Shown here: positions 1 to 10,633 of the stretch, in pieces
Layout: every line of letters starts with the position of its first letter
How positions within the stretch are numbered: position 1 is the stretch's first letter
From: Nostoc sp. TCL240-02
GTDB lineage: Bacteria > Cyanobacteriota > Cyanobacteriia > Cyanobacteriales > Nostocaceae
Length of the DNA stretch: 64,000 nucleotides
Assembly (NCBI RefSeq): GCF_013343235.1
Contig: NZ_CP040094.1
Coordinates: 2,852,501 to 2,916,500, forward strand
Direction of reading: 5' to 3'
Notes under the pieces: model-generated
Told to the model about the DNA's origin: nothing
Database searches by the model: none
What the model saw: the letters and a program-made list of their open reading frames with translations, nothing else
Position numbers and translations under genes: made by a program

Positions 1-90
1 GAGGTAAGGCAGCGCGGTCTTCTCTACGAGACGCTGCGCGATGGGGGTTTCCCCCATGAGTGACTGCCGCGCAGAGAACACAGAGTGAGG
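1..90. repeat. Nostoc-type interspersed repeat, no gene
   Basis: The first 90 bases contain the words CTTCTCTACGAGACGCTGCG and GACTGCCGCGCAGAG. Related words recur near 58.33 kb and 60.12 kb, so this looks like an interspersed repeat rather than coding sequence. The rest of the stretch up to base 249 is AT-rich leader for the following gene; I see no other feature in it. Confidence 0.5.
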
Positions 91-249
91 AGAGATAGAG
101 AAGATTTTGGCGTTAGTTTTGAGATATTTTTTGATTGGGAAGTCCCTTTAAAGATAATTGTGTGAAATCTGTTAAAGTTTCAATTAACCTAAAACTTATA
201 ATTTAGCACGGGCTAAATACCCCGCGATCGCTAATAGGACTTAGGGCTG

Positions 250-1866
250 ATGCAAAGGCAAGAAAAAATTTCACAAGTAATAGTGACTGCTGGGCAGATG
301 CGCGATATTGAAGATCGGATCTTTGCAGCAGGAATGCCTGTAGTAGCTTTAATGGAAAAGGTGGCGGGATTAGTTGCCCGTCGGATTCAAGAGATCCCCC
401 CAATTCCCCTTAAAAAGGGAGATTATGTTGCTTCAAACACCCTCTTAAAAAAGGGGTTGCCGCAAGCGGTGGGATCTCGTGTTGGAATTCTTGTCGGCCC
501 TGGTCATAATGGTGGGGATGCTTTAGTAGTAGCCCGTGAATTACACTTTCGTGGGTATGAGATTTGGATTTATTCTCCTTTCTCTAAGTTTAAGGAATTA
601 ACTTCGCAGCACTTGCAGTATGCTCAGAGTTTGGGCATTCCAATTTATCAAACAATTGAGCAACTGCCAGATTCTGATTTGTTGATTGATGGCTTGTTTG
701 GATTTGGTTTAGAAAGAAACCTGACTGATCCTATTGCCTCTGCAATTAATCAGCTAAATGAATTGTCTGTGCCGATTTATAGTATTGATTTACCTTCAGG
801 TTTACACACCGATACTGGCGTTGTATTAGGAACTGCCATTCGCGCCACTCACACTTTTTGCTTGGGTTTATGGAAGCTAGCTTTCTTCCAAGATCGGGCG
901 CTGGAATATATTGGCAAAGCTGAGTTAATCGATTTTGATATTCCTTTAGCTGATGTAGAAGCTGTTCTCAAAGATGCACCCAGCATTAAACGTATTACAC
1001 CAACAACGGCACTCGCTACTTTACCTTTACCTCGCCCACCTGTTACCCACAAATATAAAGAAGGACATTTACTCCTGATTTGCGGTTCGCGGCGTTATGC
1101 CGGTGGAGCAATTTTAACTGGTTTGGGTGCTAGGGCTAGTGGTGTGGGGATGCTTTCTATTGCTGTGCCCGAATCGCTAAAATCTCTTTTGGTGTCGCAC
1201 TTGCCAGAAGCGCTAATCGTCGGTTGTCCAGAGACAGAAAGTGGAGCCATCGCTCAATTGCAATTACCCGAAAAAACCGATCTGATTTCCTTTAGTGCGA
1301 TCGCTTGTGGCCCCGGTTTAACACGAGATGCTACTCCCATTGTGCAAGAGGTCATAGAAAGCGATCGCCCTTTGATTCTCGATGCCGATGGTTTAAATAT
1401 TTTGGCACAAATGGGAGCGATCGCCACTTTAAAAAAACGTCTTGCCGTAACCGTACTTACACCCCACACTGGAGAATTCCAGCGATTGTTTCCTGATGTC
1501 GCTGATGCTAAACATGACACAGTGAAAGCAGCGCAGGAAGCAGCCTTACAAAGTGGGGCGGTGGTGTTATTGAAAGGAGCGAGAACTGCGATCGCAAACC
1601 CTCAAGGTGGCATTTGGATGATTACTGAAAGCACACCTGCTCTCGCACGTGGAGGTAGCGGTGACGTATTAACTGGGCTACTAGGTGGATTGTTGGCACA
1701 AGCCGCAACTAAACAGATTTCTGTAGAAGATATTGTCGCAACTGCCGCTTGGTGGCATTCACAAGCCGGGATTTTAGCAGCCCAAGAGCGGACTGAATTG
1801 GGTGTAGATGCGTTTACATTGACACAATATTTGCTCAAAGTTCTTAGTTTAGTTACCATACCTTAG
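250..1866 (+). CDS. nnr: Bifunctional NAD(P)H-hydrate repair enzyme (epimerase + ADP-dependent dehydratase)
   Basis: Repairs hydrated NADH and NADPH (NADHX/NADPHX): the N-terminal YjeF_N domain epimerises the R and S forms, and the C-terminal ribokinase-like domain dehydrates the S form using ADP. The N-terminal domain (about residues 10-235) shows VGPGHNGGDALVVARE; the C-terminal domain (about 265-530) shows the nucleotide-site motif RGGSGDVLTGLLGG. At 538 residues it is slightly longer than usual. The excess is residues 48-76, which are encoded by an interspersed repeat inserted in frame between the family motifs RRIQE and RVGILVGPG. The gene seems monocistronic. Confidence 0.93.
   Translation: MQRQEKISQVIVTAGQMRDIEDRIFAAGMPVVALMEKVAGLVARRIQEIPPIPLKKGDYVASNTLLKKGLPQAVGSRVGILVGPGHNGGDALVVARELHFRGYEIWIYSPFSKFKELTSQHLQYAQSLGIPIYQTIEQLPDSDLLIDGLFGFGLERNLTDPIASAINQLNELSVPIYSIDLPSGLHTDTGVVLGTAIRATHTFCLGLWKLAFFQDRALEYIGKAELIDFDIPLADVEAVLKDAPSIKRITPTTALATLPLPRPPVTHKYKEGHLLLICGSRRYAGGAILTGLGARASGVGMLSIAVPESLKSLLVSHLPEALIVGCPETESGAIAQLQLPEKTDLISFSAIACGPGLTRDATPIVQEVIESDRPLILDADGLNILAQMGAIATLKKRLAVTVLTPHTGEFQRLFPDVADAKHDTVKAAQEAALQSGAVVLLKGARTAIANPQGGIWMITESTPALARGGSGDVLTGLLGGLLAQAATKQISVEDIVATAAWWHSQAGILAAQERTELGVDAFTLTQYLLKVLSLVTIP
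392..477. repeat. Interspersed repeat inserted in frame in nnr
   Basis: An 86-bp segment begins AGATCCCCCC and ends GGTGGGATCT. It contains the inverted arms CCCCTTAAAAAGGG and CCCTCTTAAAAAAGGGG. This C-run/TTAAAAA/G-run pattern is typical of Nostoc intergenic hairpin repeats. Here it is translated as about 28 proline-, lysine- and glycine-rich residues without breaking the frame. Confidence 0.65.
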
Positions 1867-1903
1867 CCAAAATTAAGATGTTGGGATAAGGCAATAGGCA
1901 AAT

Positions 1904-2317
1904 ATGGTTTTCGAGTACACTAACGCATTTGTCACCATAGGATCGGTTAATTTTGATAAATTAGTAGATTTTTATACTAAATTCCTGGAGCAAAAAGCAG
2001 TTATTTTGATTCCGAATGTCTATGCTGAGTTTAATTTAGTTGGTATGCGATTAGGTATTTTTAAACCCAAGAAGACAAACGAATCGGAATTTGAAGCGAT
2101 GTCTAACGACAGCCCGCTTTGTGTCTACGCCAAAAGTAAGATAAGTTTGTGTTTAGAAGTGAGTAACTTAAAAGATGCGATCGCTCACCTAACAGCTTTA
2201 GGCTATCCTCCACCAGGAAATATTTCCACTGCTTCTCACGGCAGAGAAATTTATGCCTATGACCCTGATGGCAATCGTCTGATTTTACATCAAGCTGCTA
2301 CTACAGAGAGTCATTAG
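1904..2317 (+). CDS. VOC (glyoxalase/bleomycin-resistance) family protein
   Basis: A 137-residue single vicinal-oxygen-chelate module. The N-terminal half has FVTIGSVNFDKLVDFYTKFL (first beta-alpha unit). The C-terminal half ends with the family signature REIYAYDPDGNRLILHQ, whose aspartate/asparagine turn precedes the last strand. These folds bind a divalent metal and act as lyases, dioxygenases or binding proteins; the substrate cannot be told from the sequence. It lies 37 bp after nnr on the same strand and may be co-transcribed. Confidence 0.8.
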   Translation: MVFEYTNAFVTIGSVNFDKLVDFYTKFLEQKAVILIPNVYAEFNLVGMRLGIFKPKKTNESEFEAMSNDSPLCVYAKSKISLCLEVSNLKDAIAHLTALGYPPPGNISTASHGREIYAYDPDGNRLILHQAATTESH

Positions 2318-2328
2318 TCATTGGTTTT

Positions 2329-2372
2329 GGACAAATGACAAATGACAAATGACAAATAACAAAGGACAAATA
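2329..2372 (+). repeat. Heptanucleotide tandem repeat (GACAAAT)n
   Basis: Consecutive copies of the 7-mer GACAAAT, the last ones degenerate (AACAAAG, GACAAAT), run up to the start of the RbgA-like gene. Short tandem heptamers of this type are common in heterocystous cyanobacteria. The 3' part (AAAGGA) may double as a weak ribosome binding site. Confidence 0.75.
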
Positions 2373-2377
2373 AAAAA

Positions 2378-3259
2378 ATGGCTATAACTCAAAACTATAG
2401 ATTAAACGTAATTCAATGGTATCCAGGTCACATTGCGAAAGCGGAAAAGAAACTCAAAGAACAGCTTAAGCGCGTAGATGTGGTATTTGAGGTACGAGAT
2501 GCCCGAATTCCCTTAGCGACTCATCATCCCCAAATAGGTGAGTGGGTAGAGGGTAAGACACGGGTATTGATACTTAACCGAGTAGATATGATTACGCCAC
2601 AAATGCGATCGCTGTGGATAGATTGGTTTAAACGTCAAGGAGAAGTCCCTTATTTTACCAACGCTCAACATGGTAAAGGTATAGCAGAAGTGGCGCGGGC
2701 AGCGCAAGCGGCCGGAGTAGAATTAAATCAAAGAAGAAGCGATCGCGGAATGTTACCTCGTCCAGTCCGGGCTGTGGTCATTGGTTTTCCCAATGTTGGT
2801 AAATCAGCTTTGATTAACCGCCTTTTAGGACGGCGAGTAGTGGAAAGTGCAGCCCGTCCTGGGGTAACTCGCCAATTGCGCTGGGTGCGAATTTCTGAAC
2901 ATTTGGAATTGTTAGATGCTCCTGGTGTCATCCCTCTAAGGTTAGAAGACCAAGATGCAGCATTGAAACTAGCGATTTGTGATGATATCGGCGAAGCATC
3001 TTACGATAATCAGCTAGTAGCAGCAGCCTTAGTGGATTTATTCAACTACTTGGAAGCTGTAACTACAGATTTGTTACCGAGGAAACCATTACAGTCCCGC
3101 TACCAACTCGATTCGATCTCAGACACCGGGGATACTTATCTACATGCTTTAGCAGAGCATCGTTACAAAGGTGATGTAGAGCGTGCTGCAAGGCAACTTT
3201 TAACAGATTTTCGTAAGGGGTTATTAGGTGAAATGAGTTTAGAATTACCTCCTAACTAG
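2378..3259 (+). CDS. rbgA: Ribosome biogenesis GTPase YlqF/RbgA family
   Basis: A circularly permuted GTPase that assists late assembly of the large ribosomal subunit. The permuted order is visible: the G4 motif (LILNRVD, about residues 65) comes before G1 (GFPNVGKSALINRL, about 135) and G3 (LLDAPG, about 181). The N-terminal WYPGHIAKAEKKL segment is the family hallmark. The length of 293 residues is normal. The start is the first ATG after the heptamer repeat. Confidence 0.93.
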   Translation: MAITQNYRLNVIQWYPGHIAKAEKKLKEQLKRVDVVFEVRDARIPLATHHPQIGEWVEGKTRVLILNRVDMITPQMRSLWIDWFKRQGEVPYFTNAQHGKGIAEVARAAQAAGVELNQRRSDRGMLPRPVRAVVIGFPNVGKSALINRLLGRRVVESAARPGVTRQLRWVRISEHLELLDAPGVIPLRLEDQDAALKLAICDDIGEASYDNQLVAAALVDLFNYLEAVTTDLLPRKPLQSRYQLDSISDTGDTYLHALAEHRYKGDVERAARQLLTDFRKGLLGEMSLELPPN

Positions 3260-3303
3260 ATTACAAGCATTTTCAGTCTGTTTCTGAGTAGCAGATGAGT
3301 AGG

Positions 3304-3447
3304 CTAAAAATCTGGACATTCCGCCTTGGTAACATCTGGGTGGCAGTAGTACCTCAAAACAGTTTGCACATTGTCACCAATCCAGTAAGCTACCTTTTCC
3401 GGCGATTCCCCAGAAGCGATCGCCCAAGTAACGAGATATGCCGAGTG
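3304..3447 (-). pseudogene. Tyrosine recombinase (phage integrase) C-terminal remnant
   Basis: On the minus strand an open stretch ends with TWAIASGESPEKVAYWIGD followed by VLRYYCHPDVTKAECPDF and a stop. This matches the end of XerC-like integrases: the AxWLGH-type helix and the catalytic tyrosine in the Y-x-H context. Everything N-terminal is missing, so it is a fragment. On the plus strand from about 3428 a short open stretch ending FDRQPVEI is visible; I cannot assign it. Confidence 0.6.
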
Positions 3448-3632
3448 CTATAAGCCTTTAGGTAGGGAACTATGCCTAGACCAAGATGCACTTGTAGAAT
3501 TGATGCGGAAATTTGATCGGCAGCCAGTAGAGATTTAATTATTGATTAATGGTGTGTTGTTCCTGGTTGAGGTATTAAGCAAGGGAGAACAACACTACTA
3601 TAATACAATACAGTTCAGAGCAGACCAAAACA

Positions 3633-3708
3633 CTTGTAGAGACGGCGATTTATCGCGTCTCAAAAACCCAAAATTGTTTGCCAGTAGCCCTCAACCCAAG
3701 CGTATTGG
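3633..3708. repeat. Interspersed repeat, copy 1 (GAGACGGCGATTTATCGCGTCTC hairpin family)
   Basis: It begins CTTGTAGAGACGGCGATTTA, contains an imperfect palindrome closing with TCGCGTCTC, and ends AACCCAAGCGTATTG. A near-identical unit is at 9164-9236, also between genes. Confidence 0.75.
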
Positions 3709-3780
3709 ATTATAGGTAATTGAAGAAACCAAACCAGATTCCTATAGTATTAATAACAGTTGATTAATAACTTTTAACAA

Positions 3781-4410
3781 ATGGCTTTATCGAACGAATT
3801 ATGGGCAGCAAATCAAGACTTAGCCCAAGCTTGCTTAGAGCATCCTTTCGTTCAAGGCATTGGCGATGGTATTCTTGAGCAGCTAAAATTTGCTTACTAC
3901 GTGGGGCAAGATGTTTTTTTCTTAGAAGCTTTTGCGCGGGCGTACAGTATCGCCGCAGCTAAAGCACCAGACTGGTTAGGTTTTACCACATTTCATAACT
4001 TAGCCAGTTCGGTTTTAGAAGAACTACGGCTGCATAGTAACTATGCTTCCCAGTGGGGAGTGAATTTACATTCTGTGGAAGCTGGCTATGCCACCCGCCG
4101 CTATACTGATTTTTTGTTAGCAACTGCTTGGAGTGGAGATGTGGGTTTGACTGCTGTGGCGATGTCTCCTTGTATGCGTTTGTATGGCTTCTTGGGAGAA
4201 CAGTTGGCTCTTCATGGTATTCCTAATCATCAATATGCAGACTGGATTCGTACTTACAGCAGCGCCGAGTTTCAATCACTAATAAAACAATTAGAAACTT
4301 TAGTTGAAAATTATGCCACGAACAATGCTGTAGTGAATTCAACCTACCGTTATGCGATGTTTTGTGAGCATGAATTTTTTCAAGCTGCATGGATTTCTGC
4401 TAATAAATAA
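3781..4410 (+). CDS. tenA: TenA-family protein (thiaminase II / aminopyrimidine salvage)
   Basis: A 209-residue all-helical TenA/PQQC-fold protein. TenA enzymes hydrolyse aminopyrimidine breakdown products of thiamine so that the pyrimidine can be reused. The catalytic cysteine context AMSPCMRLYGFLGEQL is present (Cys131), as is the early acidic residue in YVGQDVFFLEAFARAY (Asp44). Length is normal. The gene stands alone between spacers; no TPP riboswitch-like leader is evident. Confidence 0.85.
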   Translation: MALSNELWAANQDLAQACLEHPFVQGIGDGILEQLKFAYYVGQDVFFLEAFARAYSIAAAKAPDWLGFTTFHNLASSVLEELRLHSNYASQWGVNLHSVEAGYATRRYTDFLLATAWSGDVGLTAVAMSPCMRLYGFLGEQLALHGIPNHQYADWIRTYSSAEFQSLIKQLETLVENYATNNAVVNSTYRYAMFCEHEFFQAAWISANK

Positions 4411-4578
4411 CTAATTATAAAAATACTAGGTATCTAGTCGTAGCTCTTTGGGAAACAACTTTCTAGTTTACCGATCCTAGCCATTTTTATAGGATGAATT
4501 CTCCCCATTTTTCCGATGTCATCTGTGTTGAGAAAAGGACACGATATGAACATCTGAGAATGTTTTTGGAAAAATCTT

Positions 4579-5481
4579 ATGTCTTCATTAATGGCTTTGT
4601 CCAACAGTTTAGCTGACACAGTAGAACAAGCTGGAAGTGCTGTGGTTGCTGTGAATGGGGGTACTCGTGTTTCCCCAAGTGGCATTCACTGGCGTAATGG
4701 CATCATTGTTACCTCTGATGAATCTCTCCAGCGCTATGACGACATCACCATCACTCTATCAAATGGTAGCACTGTACCCGCAACACTTGTTGGTCATGAC
4801 TCTAGCACCGATATAGCTGTTTTTAAACTAGAAAATTTAGAAATACCTGTGGCGAAAGTTGGTGATGCCAAAATGCTCAAAGTTGGTCATCTGGTGTTAG
4901 GACTGGCAAGAGGTAGCGAAGGTGACTTAAGGGCGGCGATGGGTGCGGTGAGTGTAGTTAGCGGTGCATGGCGCAGCATGAATGGCGGAAATATTGACCA
5001 ATTCATCCGTCCAGATATCACCCTTTACTCTGGTTTTGCAGGTGGGCCGCTCGTAGATGCTGCTGGTTTTGTGGTAGGCATGAATACATCGGGGCGGCGT
5101 GGTACTGCTCTGACTATTCCCAGTGCTACAGTCGATCGCGTGGTTGACCAATTGGTAGCAAAAGGACGCATTTCAAAAGGCTACTTGGGTGTGGGAATGC
5201 AACCTGTACGTTTACCAAATAACCTGAAAACTGCTCTCAATTTAACTTCTGCAACTGGGGTAATTGTCGTTAATGTTGAGTCTTCTGGGCCTGCTGACAA
5301 TGCAGGCGTGCTGCTTGGCGATGTTTTGGTAAGGTTCGATGGCGTAACTGTAGGCGATACAGGTGATGTTTTGGCGTTACTCAATAGTAGCGATCGCATT
5401 GGTAAAACTGTCAACCTGCAAGTTGTCCGGGGTGGAGTGTTAATTGAGTTAGCGATCGCAGTTGGCGAACGATCTGTGTAA
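4579..5481 (+). CDS. Catalytically degenerate HtrA-like (trypsin + PDZ) protein
   Basis: A 300-residue protein with an HtrA-type trypsin fold (about 15-200) and a C-terminal PDZ domain (about 205-295, with YLGVGMQPV and VLLGDVLVRFDG). The catalytic triad is broken. The His position in the usual TNAHV motif reads TSDES (Glu48 instead of His), and the nucleophile motif GNSGGPL reads GFAGGPL (Ala154 instead of Ser). Only Asp78 (STDIAVFKL) remains. No signal peptide is seen. It is followed by an intact paralogue and a regulator, so a non-proteolytic binding, scaffold or regulatory role is likely (inference). Confidence 0.85.
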   Translation: MSSLMALSNSLADTVEQAGSAVVAVNGGTRVSPSGIHWRNGIIVTSDESLQRYDDITITLSNGSTVPATLVGHDSSTDIAVFKLENLEIPVAKVGDAKMLKVGHLVLGLARGSEGDLRAAMGAVSVVSGAWRSMNGGNIDQFIRPDITLYSGFAGGPLVDAAGFVVGMNTSGRRGTALTIPSATVDRVVDQLVAKGRISKGYLGVGMQPVRLPNNLKTALNLTSATGVIVVNVESSGPADNAGVLLGDVLVRFDGVTVGDTGDVLALLNSSDRIGKTVNLQVVRGGVLIELAIAVGERSV

Positions 5482-5495
5482 TTCGTAATTTGGAA

Positions 5496-5611
5496 CTCGA
5501 ACGTTGAGGCTTTGAACTCGGAACTTTGACCTTTTTGCTCGAACGTTGAGCCTCTGAACTTGGAACTTCGACCTTTTTACTCGAACGTTGAGCTTCTAAA
5601 CTTGGAACTTG
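5496..5611. repeat. 42-bp tandem repeat, three copies
   Basis: The near-palindrome CTCGAACGTTGAG occurs at 5496, 5538 and 5580, an exact 42-bp period. Between copies runs a variable GGAACTT(T/C)GACCTTTTT segment. It occupies the spacer between the dead and the active HtrA-like genes. Confidence 0.85.
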
Positions 5612-5735
5612 TCAAAATTTGCTTTCCAAAGTTGGGTTGACTAAATATCTTGCAGCATTCTCAATTATCCCAACCCGACTAAAAACAATTGTCAGCCAAC
5701 AGATTCTACTTTGACACGGGGAAAAATCGCATAAT

Positions 5736-6572
5736 ATGGCAAATACAACATTAACTAATATTGCTGCTGAATTGACAGAGGTAGCTGCTAAACTACGCGA
5801 TCGCACTGTCAAAGTGAAAAGTGGCTCTCTAGGAATCGGTTCCGGTGTAATTTGGCAATCTGACGGACTAATTATCACCAATGCTCATGTAGCAACCAGC
5901 AACCGTGCAACTGTGGAATTAGCAGATGGAAGAGTATTTGATGCGGTACGTACACAATTTGATCCGCAACAGGATTTAGCAGCCCTGAAAATTGTCGCCA
6001 CTGATTTAACTGCTGCAAGCATTGGCAATTCGGAAGCGCTACGAGTAGGTGAATTAGTTTTGGCGGTGGGTAATCCCTTTGCTGAGAGTGGTGCTGTCAC
6101 AACTGGAATTATCTATGCAAATAATTCGCGGGCTGTTATGGCTGATTTGCAACTATATCCTGGAAATTCTGGGGGGCCGCTTGCCGACTGTCTCGGTCGA
6201 GTCGTAGGAATTAACACTATGATTGTTAATGGTTTAGCTGTGGCAGTTCCCAGCAACACCGTTGAGCGTTTTTTACAGAGAAATAATCGTCCGCAATTGG
6301 GAGTCACGCTGCAACCTGTACTTTTAGGTAGGCGTAGCTTGGGTTTATTGGTGTTGTCAATTTTACCTAACAGTGCGGCGGAAACTGCTGGTGTGCAAAT
6401 CGGCGATGTTTTAATTGGAGTTTCGGGGCGATTATTCACTAACATGAATGATTTAACTAAATATCTCCATGACAGTAAAGGATCTGTGCCGCTACAACTC
6501 CTACGGGGTGGGCAGCAATTAGTGATTTATGTTGTAGTGCAGTCTAGTAAAACTGCTGTGGAGGCGACGTGA
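5736..6572 (+). CDS. HtrA-like serine protease (trypsin + PDZ)
   Basis: A 278-residue S1C-type protease with an intact triad: His51 in GLIITNAHVA, Asp80 in PQQDLAAL and Ser145 in YPGNSGGPLA. A C-terminal PDZ domain (about 185-275) includes AETAGVQIGDVLIGVSG. No N-terminal signal peptide or membrane anchor is visible, so it is probably cytoplasmic. It follows its dead paralogue and overlaps the next regulator gene by 4 bp, suggesting translational coupling. Confidence 0.88.
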   Translation: MANTTLTNIAAELTEVAAKLRDRTVKVKSGSLGIGSGVIWQSDGLIITNAHVATSNRATVELADGRVFDAVRTQFDPQQDLAALKIVATDLTAASIGNSEALRVGELVLAVGNPFAESGAVTTGIIYANNSRAVMADLQLYPGNSGGPLADCLGRVVGINTMIVNGLAVAVPSNTVERFLQRNNRPQLGVTLQPVLLGRRSLGLLVLSILPNSAAETAGVQIGDVLIGVSGRLFTNMNDLTKYLHDSKGSVPLQLLRGGQQLVIYVVVQSSKTAVEAT

Positions 6573-7201
6573 TTCGGGTAATGGTAGTTGCCACTTCTCC
6601 TGTTGTGCGGGCAGGATTATCAGCTGTGGTGGCTACCAATCCTCGGCTGACGGTTGTGGGAAGTGCATCGGATTTGGATGTATTAGCAAGGGAAGTTGAG
6701 CAATTACAACCAGATGTGGTGTTGGTAGATTTGAGTAGTAATCTTCAACAATCGGTGTGGGAAAAATTGCTGCTTATTCAAGAAAAGCAATATTCATTAG
6801 GAACGATCGCCATTATTGAGGAACTCGATAGCATCGACTTAGAGACGGCGTTACGTTCTGGTATCCGAGGAATATTGCCCAGTAGTAGCACAGAGTTAGA
6901 AATTGTCGCTGCTGTGGAGGCGATCGCTTTTGGTTTGGTGGTGCTGCACCCGGATGCTATAGAATTACTTTCTATCCGAGAGAAAGTGGTAGCGAATCCT
7001 GTACAAACCTTGACACCACGAGAGATAGAAGTTTTAGGTATGCTTGGTTCTGGGTTGGGGAATAAAGCGATCGCTAAACGTTTGCAGATTTCTGAGCATA
7101 CCGTCAAATTTCATCTCTCATCTATTTTTCAAAAGCTCAGTGTCTCCAGCCGTACTGAGGCTGTTGCTGTGGGTGTGCGACTGGGTTTGATTATGCTGTG
7201 A
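6569..7201 (+). CDS. LuxR/NarL-type response regulator with atypical receiver
   Basis: A 210-residue protein with a receiver-like domain (1-120) and a LuxR-type helix-turn-helix (about 148-208: TPREIEVLGMLGSGLGNKAI and ISEHTVKFHLSSIFQKL). The receiver keeps the phosphoacceptor position (Asp54 in VVLVDLS). It lacks the acidic pair after strand 1 (VVATSP) and the conserved lysine (GILPSSS), so ordinary phosphorylation is doubtful. The GTG start overlaps the protease stop by 4 bp, indicating an operon with the two HtrA-like genes. No sensor kinase is adjacent. Confidence 0.87.
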   Translation: MIRVMVVATSPVVRAGLSAVVATNPRLTVVGSASDLDVLAREVEQLQPDVVLVDLSSNLQQSVWEKLLLIQEKQYSLGTIAIIEELDSIDLETALRSGIRGILPSSSTELEIVAAVEAIAFGLVVLHPDAIELLSIREKVVANPVQTLTPREIEVLGMLGSGLGNKAIAKRLQISEHTVKFHLSSIFQKLSVSSRTEAVAVGVRLGLIML

Positions 7202-7311
7202 TTACAATACTTGTAGGTTGTTAAAGGGAAAAGGAGTGGAAGGCTCGATATATAAGGTTTTTTCCCCTTTAATATGAGTCCCTTTCCCCTAAAACCCGAC
7301 AAGTATTGTAA
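7202..7311. repeat. MITE-like hairpin element, family TTACAATACTTGT
   Basis: Perfect 13-bp terminal inverted repeats TTACAATACTTGT (7202-7214) and ACAAGTATTGTAA (7299-7311) flank a purine/pyrimidine-rich centre (AAAGGGAAAAGG facing CCCTTTCCCC). A related element lies at 34319-34417. It begins directly after the regulator stop codon and may act as a transcript end. Confidence 0.75.
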
Positions 7312-7429
7312 CCCCACCCCTAAAAAGTTATATCAGGGATTTACGCCTGCCATTCGGTACATGATACGTGGCAATTTTTTTGTAACAAACTTATGTAAAG
7401 CTGTAAAAAGAAAATGCCTTGTTAAATAA

Positions 7430-9073
<1,644 letters not shown>

Positions 9074-9101
9074 TACTTTGCTCTGGCTAGTTTTGAGGTT
9101 T

Positions 9102-9127
9102 GTAGTAAGGACTAAAGTTCTTACTAC
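9102..9127. terminator. Hairpin between convergent pgm and zwf
   Basis: Arms GTAGTAAGGA (9102) and TTCTTACTAC (9118-9127) pair around a short loop. The site lies between two converging genes, so it could end transcripts from both sides. It lacks a strong T-run and also resembles a dispersed Nostoc repeat. Confidence 0.4.
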
Positions 9128-9163
9128 GAACTTGCTTACCATTCCCATTAATTGGTGAAGCCC

Positions 9164-9236
9164 CTTGTAGAAACGGCGATTTATCGCGTCTCAAAACTCA
9201 AAATTTTTGCCAGTAGTCCTTAACCCAAGCGTATTG
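9164..9236. repeat. Interspersed repeat, copy 2 (partner of 3633-3708)
   Basis: It begins CTTGTAGAAACGGCGATTTA and ends AACCCAAGCGTATTG, matching the unit at 3.63 kb with only a few differences, in the same orientation. Confidence 0.75.
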
Positions 9237-9242
9237 TATATC

Positions 9243-10622
9243 CTACTCTTTAGATAAGGGATTGTACCACTGATCCTTTGGCAAGAGCAGTTTATCTGAC
9301 TCAGGTGGGCCCCATGTATTTGGCTCATACTCGTAAATCGGTGTGACGTTATCGAGAATTGGCTGGACAATCCGCCATTCCTCTTCTACGGTATCTTCGC
9401 GTACAAACAAGGTGGGATCGCCCCGCATGGCATCACCCAATAGACGTTCGTATGGTTCCATCTCGTCGCCACCTCCGTAAAAGGCCAGGAGTTCAACCGC
9501 AGAGCCGCTCATATCTTCTCCAGGGATTTTAGTGCGAGCGCCCAATCCCACAATTACCTCTGGATCTAGTAAAAAACGAACATAATTAGCGTTTTCTTTT
9601 CTTCCTTCTTGGAACACATCTAAAGGTGGACACTTTAGCTTGACCATCACCTCAGTAGTTTTAACAGGCAATTTCTTCCCAGCCCGGATGTAGATGGGAA
9701 CTCCTGACCACCGCCACGTATTAATAAATAACCGCACGGCAACAAAAGTTTCTACTTGAGAATCAGGAGAAACACCTTCTTCGTTGCGGTAATCAGAAAA
9801 TTGACCGCGAATAATATCATCGGGTTGCAGTGAAGGTATAGCTTTGAGAATACGTTCTTTTTCATCCCGGATGGAATCGGCCGCCGTACTAGCGGGAGCA
9901 TCCATACACACTGAAGCCAATACTTGCAGCATGTGGTTTTCCACCACATCCCGAATTGCACCAGTTTCTTCATAGAAGCGCCCCCTTCCTTGAATGCCAA
10001 AATCCTCTGCCATCACAATCTGGATGCTTTCAACATAGTTGCGATTCCAGATAGGTTCAAGAAAAGAGTTGCCAAACCGAAAATAGAGTAAATTCAGCAG
10101 TGGTTCCTTGCCCAGGTAATGGTCGATGCGATAGATGGATGATTCGGGAAAAACTGATGCCAGAATTTGATTTAACTCACGTGCTGATTTCAAATCCCGT
10201 CCAAATGGTTTTTCAATTACCACCCGCGCATTTTTAGCACAGCCTGATTCACCCAATCCTGACACTACTTGTGTAAACAGGCTCGGTGGAATTGCCAAAT
10301 AGTAAAGGGGGTGAGTGGCATCACCAAGGGCTTGACGTAATTTTTCGTAAGTTTCTGGTTTGTTGTAATCACCAGCAACATACTGGAGTAGTCCAGAAAG
10401 TTTCTCAAATGCGGCTTGATCTATACCACCATTATGTTCTAGGCTATCACGTGCCCTTTCCCTAAGTTGATCCGTCGTCCAAGATCGTCCGGCAACCCCA
10501 ATTACTGGGACATTAAGATTGCCCCGCCGTACCATTGCCTGAAGGCTGGGGAAGATTTTCTTGTAGGCCAAGTCACCTGTTGCCCCAAAAAATACTAGTG
10601 CGTCTGAATCAGGAGTTCCCAT
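9243..10622 (-). CDS. zwf: Glucose-6-phosphate 1-dehydrogenase
   Basis: First step of the oxidative pentose phosphate pathway, producing NADPH, the main reductant source in heterocysts. The NADP fold begins with [20 protein letters not shown]. The substrate/catalytic motif [16 protein letters not shown] (about residues 165-180) and [14 protein letters not shown] are present. Length 459 is shorter than the usual ~509 residues. Nostocales normally carry zwf in an fbp-tal-zwf-opcA operon; no opcA or tal is here, so this is probably a second zwf. A decayed gnd ends 11 bp upstream, indicating a former gnd-zwf operon. Confidence 0.93.
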   Translation of the reverse strand: MGTPDSDALVFFGATGDLAYKKIFPSLQAMVRRGNLNVPVIGVAGRSWTTDQLRERARDSLEHNGGIDQAAFEKLSGLLQYVAGDYNKPETYEKLRQALGDATHPLYYLAIPPSLFTQVVSGLGESGCAKNARVVIEKPFGRDLKSARELNQILASVFPESSIYRIDHYLGKEPLLNLLYFRFGNSFLEPIWNRNYVESIQIVMAEDFGIQGRGRFYEETGAIRDVVENHMLQVLASVCMDAPASTAADSIRDEKERILKAIPSLQPDDIIRGQFSDYRNEEGVSPDSQVETFVAVRLFINTWRWSGVPIYIRAGKKLPVKTTEVMVKLKCPPLDVFQEGRKENANYVRFLLDPEVIVGLGARTKIPGEDMSGSAVELLAFYGGGDEMEPYERLLGDAMRGDPTLFVREDTVEEEWRIVQPILDNVTPIYEYEPNTWGPPESDKLLLPKDQWYNPLSKE

Positions 10623-10633
10623 GACTAACCTCT

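Noticed and set aside
5496..5611. Possible CRISPR array
   Set aside because: Only three 42-bp periods with no separate unique spacers; it is a simple tandem repeat.
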